From Anisakis pegreffii (Eukaryota; Nematoda; Chromadorea; Rhabditida; Anisakidae): DNA of 64,000 nucleotides. The notes under the pieces were generated by a model. That model saw only the letters and a program-made list of their open reading frames with translations, was not told where the DNA came from and searched no databases. Where the stretch lies: NCBI GenBank assembly GCA_035041965.1, contig JAPYMA010001094.1, forward strand, positions 27,974-91,973, written 5' to 3'. The position numbers and the translations under genes are program-made. Numbering within the stretch: the stretch's first letter is position 1; each line of letters begins with the position of its first letter. Positions 62,258 through 64,000 of the stretch are shown in pieces.

Positions 62258-64000
62258 ATGCCGCATAACATCAGCGGTAGCAGCAGCAGCAGCAGCAGTT
62301 TGTGGAGAAGGCGGCATCGCAGGGCCAAGAAGGACAAGGTCAACGACCGGGTAGTGAGGAAGGGATGTTTCGTGAGGCGCGCGAAGGAAGGGGTTCCGGG
62401 CCATCCGGAGACAAGGCTTCAGGTCGACAACCCGCAGTTCGGGAGTTGCGGGAAGGTTTACTGCAGCAATTTGCTGCATGTATTGGGGGTTCTCAGCCTA
62501 TTGCCCCCTTATGACAATCTGGTTCAGTGGGTCAGGAAGGGCTGGGCGCTGACAATAGACGCGTTGCCACCCGAACTGGGTGGACATTCGATATGTAAGT
62601 TCAGTTGTAATTTAATGAGATATTCACTTCTTCGTTTATAATTTATCTATATAAGTATAATCCTATGTGGATGTATGTATATGGATGAATTATAAACGAA
62701 ATGTCATCTTATGAAATGATGAAATGACAATTCTGAGTTCATGTGAATATGAGTAACAGGAAGAGGTAGAATAAGTTTTTGAAATTATCGATTCACATTC
62801 TCATTGCATCATGAAATGTGATATCATCAGCATCGTCTTATTGATCATTTCTAATAACTACGAATCACTTAACAATATTCATGAGGTTAATAATATAATA
62901 TCATAATGTGTCTTAGGATATGATCAGTGAAGAATGAGTCGAACATTCAGAAGTTAATAGCATCAAGAAATACTGTTGGGAAACCACATGAAGAGGATAT
63001 CAAATCTGGGTGTATCCGTACGAAAGTGCCTCAATGTGTTTTGGTTTCAGTGTCAGCGTTCAGAGCAGGGGCACCCTCGCCCCTGCTGATAGAGGCAATA
63101 TGTCGGATGACGGACGTCCAGCTCCTCATCCACCGGGCAGATATCGACAACGTGAGGAGCTGGAAGTACGGCGTAACGGGGGCGATTTATGAAGTGATAC
63201 GAGAAGCGGAAGACCGTTACGCCGTTTTCATTGGGCCACCCTCGCTCCAAGTAAGTTCTTTTAAGAATGAATTTCAGACAAATTGTATGAGAATATCTTT
63301 TTGATGCTAATAAAAAATGGCAATAATCGCATTCCGACGATTCAAATGATATGAAAATAATACTGATTTACAATATGAGCCATTATATTAAGAATAATAA
63401 TAATGATCAAATAATATTTCAGTTCGTCGATTCGGAGCACTTCACCAGGCAAATGGATCGCTGGCGAGTTCCGCTCCCAGTCGACGTAAGTAAAATTCGA
63501 CGATAACTTGAATATTTAATTCAGAGATCGTTGACGATCTTATGACCGTTTTGGACGGGAATATAGCCGATATTCTGATGTCAACACCTTGTGAAATGAT
63601 AGGAATTCAATTGTTGACGAATTGAGCGTTAAAGAGAATAATTAAACGATTATTCATTGCGTTGACTGTTCTTTTGGTTTATCCTTCAGTATCAAATCAA
63701 AAACTGATAGTAAAGCAGTCATTTGCGTATGCTGAAATCAGTTATGGAAATTCAGCTGTCTCGGTCTAATCAACCTCAATTCGTTGCATGATTGAGGTAC
63801 TCTTTCAGGAGTTGGACCGAGGGGAGCCCCGTCCGTCACCCGCACACAGGCCCGCTGAACCAGAACTACCACAGCCCGAGGAAATAGAAAATATTAACGA
63901 CATGTTTATGGAATATGACGATACTAACGAAGACGACATTAACCAACCTAACGACATTAACAACGACACTAACGACGACACTAACGAACTCCAGGCAGAA
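62258..64000 (+). CDS. GC-rich multi-exon gene, unknown family, 3' end missing
   Basis: Exons 62258-62594, 63051-63250, 63423-63485 and 63809 to the window end join in phase (1,0,0), with donors gtaagt, gtaagttc and gtaagt and acceptors ending TTTCAG or ATTTCAG. The product (over 260 residues so far) begins MPHNISGSSSSSSSLWRRRH, with a poly-Ser tract and a basic cluster (RRRHRRAKKDK). It then has a globular-looking middle (GSCGKVYCSNLLHVLGVLSL; PSPLLIEAICRMTDVQLLIH; EDRYAVFIGPPSLQF), a Pro/Glu linker, and an acidic tail with Asn-Asp-Thr-Ile repeats (DINQPNDINNDTNDDTN). The exons are far richer in G+C than their introns. No signal peptide or membrane span. I recognise no family; transposon origin is possible. 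Confidence 0.7.

Overview
The window looks like nuclear DNA of an AT-rich invertebrate, most likely a nematode. Evidence: a eukaryotic eEF1A gene with five introns, short exons between long AT-rich introns, and acceptors that mostly read (T)TTTCAG. The species cannot be fixed from the sequence. Open frames of 60-100 codons arise by chance in DNA this AT-rich. I therefore trusted a frame only when splice phases join, a domain is recognisable, or exon edges coincide with good splice sites.

Layout. 1-5.8 kb: repeats, including an intact hAT-like MITE (573-964) with an 8-bp target duplication and a dispersed repeat family that also lies beyond the next gene. 5.88-7.98 kb: eEF1A on +, with two oddities, Thr in place of the guanine-specifying Asn (TKMD) and an in-frame stop 15 codons before the usual Lys-rich end. 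8-17 kb: repeats and weak candidate exons, the best being a two-exon membrane-protein C-terminus (16614-17166). 17.9-28.8 kb: a seven-transmembrane receptor on +. Its 7TM exons (23751-28525) join in phase, and phase-compatible upstream exons add a signal peptide and a long ectodomain. 30-37 kb: isolated exon candidates. 42.6-53.3 kb: a secreted precursor with a C-terminal LDL-receptor class A domain, resembling the Jelly belly/HEN-1 layout. 54.8-58.5 kb: Cys-containing exon candidates around a 404-bp tandem repeat (56.35-57.38 kb). 62.26-64.0 kb: the first four exons of a GC-rich gene of unknown family that runs off the right edge.

Apart from housekeeping eEF1A, the two best-supported genes (receptor and secreted LDLa protein) suggest cell-cell signalling. 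Nothing links them functionally, and no operon, rRNA, tRNA or CRISPR was found. All introns are predicted; transcript data would settle the models.
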